From contig NZ_JAQFIN010000002.1 in assembly GCF_029504695.1 (NCBI RefSeq), forward strand, positions 310,001 through 374,000: a stretch of DNA of 64,000 bases, read 5' to 3'. A model generated the notes under the pieces. The model searched no databases, was not told the origin of the DNA, and was given only the letters and a program-made list of their open reading frames with translations. The DNA is from Parabacteroides sp. PF5-6. Its GTDB lineage: Bacteria > Bacteroidota > Bacteroidia > Bacteroidales > Tannerellaceae. Numbering within the stretch: position 1 is the first letter of the stretch; each line of letters opens with the position of its first letter. Position numbers and translations under genes: made by a program. Below, piece after piece: positions 61,406 through 64,000 of this stretch.

Positions 61406-62599
61406 ATGACGCAAGTATCAGATCGTTTAGCAAGTTTGTCGCCTTCGGAAACCCTGGCGATGTCGCAAAAGAGTCAGGAATTGAAGGCTCAGGGAGTAGA
61501 TGTGATCAATCTAAGTGTGGGAGAACCCGATTTCTTCACGCCTGATCATATTAAAGAAGCTGCCAAGAAAGCCATTGACGACAATTTCTCGTTCTATTCT
61601 CCGGTTCCGGGATATATGGATCTCCGGAAAGCAATCGTCGACAAGCTGAAGCGGGAGAACGATCTGGACTATACGGCGGATCAGATCATTGTTTCCGGCG
61701 GAGCCAAGCAATCGGTATGTAACGTATTGCTTTGTGTGGTAGGCCCCGGCGACGAGGTGATCGTTCCCGCCCCTTATTGGGTGAGTTATGTGGAGATGGT
61801 GAAATTGGCCGAAGGAAAGAATGTGATTGTCGAAGCCGGCATCGAGCAGGACTTCAAGATCACGCCGGCACAGTTGGAAGCCGCCATCACCCCGCGCACC
61901 AAAGCGTTGATCCTTTGCTCACCTTCCAACCCGACAGGCAGTGTCTACAGCCGCGAAGAGCTGAAAGGCCTCGCCGAAGTATTGGCCAAACACCCGAACA
62001 TCGTGGTGATTGCCGACGAGATCTACGAACATATCAACTATGTAGGACGCCACGAGAGCATCGCTCAGTTCCCTGAAGTCAAAGACCAGGTAGCGATCAT
62101 CAACGGAGTGTCTAAAGCGTATGCAATGACCGGATGGCGTATCGGCTTTGTTGCCGCTCCGCTCTGGATTGCCAAGGCTTGCAATAAGTTGCAAGGACAA
62201 TATACCTCCGGTCCCAGCTCGATCGCACAGAAAGCGTCGGTAGCTGCTTTTGCCGGCGACCAAAGCTGTGTCGAAGAGATGCGCATCGCTTTCCAACGCC
62301 GCCGCGACCTGGTAGTCGATCTGTGTAAAGATATTCCGGGCATGAAACTGAACGTTCCGCAAGGTGCCTTCTATCTCTTCCCCGAGGTTGACTCGTATTA
62401 TGGTAAAAGCTTTGGCGACCGCCGGATCAACGACGCGGGCGACCTGGCGATGTACCTCTTGGAAGAAGGCCACGTAGCCACCGTAGGCGGAACTGCTTTC
62501 GGCGCGCCGAAGTGCCTGCGCTTCTCTTATGCCACCTCCGACGAGAACCTGATCGAAGCCATCGCCCGCATCAAGAAAGCCCTGGCGGCATTGAAATAA
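61406..62599 (+). CDS. Aspartate-type PLP aminotransferase
   Basis: A class I aminotransferase of 397 residues, most like bacterial aspartate aminotransferase (AspC, Ib subgroup). The PLP site NGVSKAYAMTGWRIGFVAAP holds the Schiff-base Lys. SNPTGSVYSREEL, VSGGAKQSVCN, and the substrate Arg near the end (LRFSYATSD) are intact. It moves the amino group between aspartate and 2-oxoglutarate, and perhaps other amino acids. A clear terminator ends the transcript. Confidence 0.93.
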   Translation: MTQVSDRLASLSPSETLAMSQKSQELKAQGVDVINLSVGEPDFFTPDHIKEAAKKAIDDNFSFYSPVPGYMDLRKAIVDKLKRENDLDYTADQIIVSGGAKQSVCNVLLCVVGPGDEVIVPAPYWVSYVEMVKLAEGKNVIVEAGIEQDFKITPAQLEAAITPRTKALILCSPSNPTGSVYSREELKGLAEVLAKHPNIVVIADEIYEHINYVGRHESIAQFPEVKDQVAIINGVSKAYAMTGWRIGFVAAPLWIAKACNKLQGQYTSGPSSIAQKASVAAFAGDQSCVEEMRIAFQRRRDLVVDLCKDIPGMKLNVPQGAFYLFPEVDSYYGKSFGDRRINDAGDLAMYLLEEGHVATVGGTAFGAPKCLRFSYATSDENLIEAIARIKKALAALK

Positions 62600-62633
62600 T
62601 TCGCCCCAAAACAAACTTACAAGAATAAATCCA

Positions 62634-62666
62634 AAAAGCTATTCCTTCCGGGGGATAGCTTTTTTA
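62634..62666 (+). terminator. Rho-independent terminator after the aminotransferase
   Basis: AAAAAGCTATTCC pairs with GGGGATAGCTTTTTT (one G-U) around a short loop, followed by a T-run. Confidence 0.88.
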
Positions 62667-62726
62667 TATGACTTAATCCTTCCAATGGAACCACCTGGCC
62701 GCCTTTATCTGCCTGATCCTGGCGGT

Positions 62727-63041
62727 TTATTTTGTTTTTATGAAGTAGGATTTCAATTTCTGTGGATCTTGCCGGCAATCCCATAAGACCAATACCTCTA
62801 CTTTCTTCCCATCATATTGATAAAAGAGCATATAGTCGGGATGTGGAATGATGTAGCGGATATTCTCTTTTTCGGTCTTCCCGCCTATTGTCGGGCTTTG
62901 CGCAACCAAAAGAAGATCTTTCTTAAATGCGTCATAGAGCTTTCGGCTATACTTGCTGTTCCCATTGCGTGTGCGATAATAAGAAAGCGTTTCATGCAAA
63001 GTCGACTTGGCGTCCTTAGTCCAAATTATTCTGCGAGCCAT
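62727..63041 (-). CDS. RelE/ParE family toxin
   Basis: A 104-residue toxin-like protein with the RelE/ParE fold: IIWTKDAKSTLHETLSYYRTRNG, SPTIGGKTEKENIRYIIPHPDYMLFYQYDGKKVEVLVLWDCRQDP. The conserved Arg and the C-terminal aromatic segment favour ParE-type (gyrase) over RelE-type (ribosome) activity, but this is uncertain. It overlaps its antitoxin gene by 16 bases. Confidence 0.87.
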   Translation of the reverse strand: MARRIIWTKDAKSTLHETLSYYRTRNGNSKYSRKLYDAFKKDLLLVAQSPTIGGKTEKENIRYIIPHPDYMLFYQYDGKKVEVLVLWDCRQDPQKLKSYFIKTK

Positions 63042-63274
63042 TTCTCTACTTCTACGTCTAAGTCCTCTTGATCTATCAGTTCGCCGTTTTGCAGTTGTTG
63101 TTCCGCCAAATTGATTCTTTCTTTCAGTTCCTTTGAGAAATACAAGACATCTTCTTTCTCTTCCGATGCGGTTCGATTCAATAGGTGTTGGATCTTTTCC
63201 AATACCTTTTGATCATCCGTTTGTATTAATTTCCGGATAAGCGATTGTTTTAGTGCTAACTCAACGGTAGTCAT
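63026..63274 (-). CDS. Antitoxin of the ParE-type module
   Basis: An 82-residue acidic protein with a Gln/Leu-rich N-terminus and a C-terminal acidic tail (LIDQEDLDVEVEKWLAE), as in small antitoxins that wrap their toxin. No DNA-binding fold is certain. It comes first in the operon, with toxin translation coupled by overlap. The -7 box lies 26 bases upstream. Confidence 0.75.
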   Translation of the reverse strand: MTTVELALKQSLIRKLIQTDDQKVLEKIQHLLNRTASEEKEDVLYFSKELKERINLAEQQLQNGELIDQEDLDVEVEKWLAE

Positions 63275-63299
63275 AGTCTTGCTTTTTATATCTTAATCT

Positions 63300-63307
63300 C
63301 AAAGATA
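63300..63307 (-). promoter_or_regulatory. -7 box of the ParE-type module
   Basis: Read on the minus strand it is TATCTTTG, 26 bases upstream of the antitoxin start. The remaining gap to 63413 shows no gene. Confidence 0.6.
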
Positions 63308-63413
63308 CAATAAATTGCTTTCTTTTCGGTGGTATTTTAGAAACATTAGTACTTCACGGTCAAAGTACAAATGCTCAGGGAGGGCACTTTCTACGTAAAA
63401 GAGGGACTTTCCC

Positions 63414-64000
63414 CTACCGAAAGAAATAGCCCAGGGAGAAGGTGACGTTGTTTTGGAAGACGGAGGATTCGCCTTCGCGTTTGACGGCACGGCGGTCGAG
63501 GGTGCCGAGGTTGGAGTTGATCGAGAAGAAGTAACGGTTGTATTCGACGGCGAAGCCCATGTTTACGCCCAGGTCGAACGGTTTGAGGTCTTTTTCTTCC
63601 GAGTGGCCGAAGGTGAGTTTGACATCGGTTTCCCGGCTGCTCATCTCGCCGAAGAGCGCAAAGTCGAAAGAAGGACCGGCATAGAGGCTGATACGGAAAT
63701 CATAGAAGGGGAACGTAAAAGCGATGTTCAACGGAATATTCAAGGAGTTGTACCAGCATTTGTTGAATAAAGCCATACCTTCCAGATCCGCTCCCGAATA
63801 CCAGGACCCGCCTTGATTGACAAAGGCGATCTCGGGACGGAAAGAAAGACGTTTGTAGATGAAAGTCAAAGGGATATCCGCCATACCGGCCACGCTAAAG
63901 CCCATTTTGGATCCCGATTCATATTTTGTGCCCACTTTCTGCACAAGCGAGGCGTACGAACCGCCCGCCCTTACTCCAAAATCAACCTTTTGGGCCGAAA
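63414..64000 (-). CDS. PorT-family outer-membrane beta-barrel protein, 5' end outside window
   Basis: The reading frame is open to the window edge and begins, as far as visible, with the end of a signal peptide (SAQK) and VDFGVRAGGSYASLV, so the true start lies beyond base 64000. Alternating strands, GMADIPLTFIYKRLSFRPEIAFVNQGG, NIPLNIAFTF, ISLYAGPSFDFALFG and FSLGYFFR at the end show an eight-strand PorT/OmpA-like barrel. About 195 residues are visible. Function is unknown. Confidence 0.85.
   Translation of the reverse strand, partial: SAQKVDFGVRAGGSYASLVQKVGTKYESGSKMGFSVAGMADIPLTFIYKRLSFRPEIAFVNQGGSWYSGADLEGMALFNKCWYNSLNIPLNIAFTFPFYDFRISLYAGPSFDFALFGEMSSRETDVKLTFGHSEEKDLKPFDLGVNMGFAVEYNRYFFSINSNLGTLDRRAVKREGESSVFQNNVTFSLGYFFR

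Overview
The window looks like a chromosomal segment from a Bacteroidales bacterium, most likely Parabacteroides or a close relative. The evidence is moderate GC, many promoters with the Bacteroidota -7 box TAnnTTTG, few Shine-Dalgarno sites, a SusC/SusD pair, a PorG-like protein beside uppS-bamA-skp-skp, DUF6242 and META lipoproteins, and a CusA-TolC fusion. The genus is an inference; no rRNA gene is present.

Layout. (1) 0-20 kb is mostly core: ribD, a DUF6242 lipoprotein, the envelope cluster porG-like/uppS/bamA/skp/skp/murI/M15 dipeptidase, yccF, an M23 endopeptidase, a META lipoprotein, namZ (DUF1343), an HD-domain protein, lptD, ung, asnA and tRNA-Arg. (2) 19.6-20.3 kb is a HicAB toxin-antitoxin pair, followed by a DoxX-family gene. 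(3) 21-36.4 kb is one polysaccharide utilisation locus on the minus strand: a XylR-like regulator, SusC, SusD, a GH92 alpha-mannosidase, a 1120-residue protein joining three phosphoesterase-type domains, a GH63-like glycosidase and a ROK sugar kinase. Together they suggest uptake and stripping of a phosphorylated mannose-containing glycan. (4) 36.6-54 kb is an accessory stretch starting at a tandem tRNA-Val pair. It holds three separate AbiE-type (type IV) toxin-antitoxin operons, AraC/GyrI and CPBP-protease genes, a methyltransferase with a structured leader, a CusA-TolC/CusB efflux system with a LytS/LytTR two-component pair, and an S41 peptidase. (5) 54-64 kb holds GNAT, an SMR exporter behind a clear guanidine-II (mini-ykkC) riboswitch, Lrp/AsnC-metY, tRNA-Met, a START-like protein, an LptF/G permease, ribBA, an aspartate-type aminotransferase, a ParE-type toxin with its antitoxin, and a PorT-like beta-barrel protein cut by the window end.

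Two layers of non-coding structure stand out. First, several gene ends carry short tandem arrays with helical-turn periods (22, 22, 22, 21 and 10 bp). The 22-bp units have palindromic cores. Their sequences differ between loci, except two loci (about 1.1 and 41.7 kb) that share one element with two and four units. Some arrays run into the last codons of the gene. Second, all three AbiE operons have a perfect or near-perfect inverted repeat on or beside the -7 box, with a different sequence in each, as expected for self-repressing modules that do not cross-talk.

The strongest specific observation is the guanidine-II riboswitch at 54673-54716. It has two hairpins, each closed GG/CC around an ACGA tetraloop, placed directly between a -7 box and an SMR gene. 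This identifies the gene as a guanidinium exporter.
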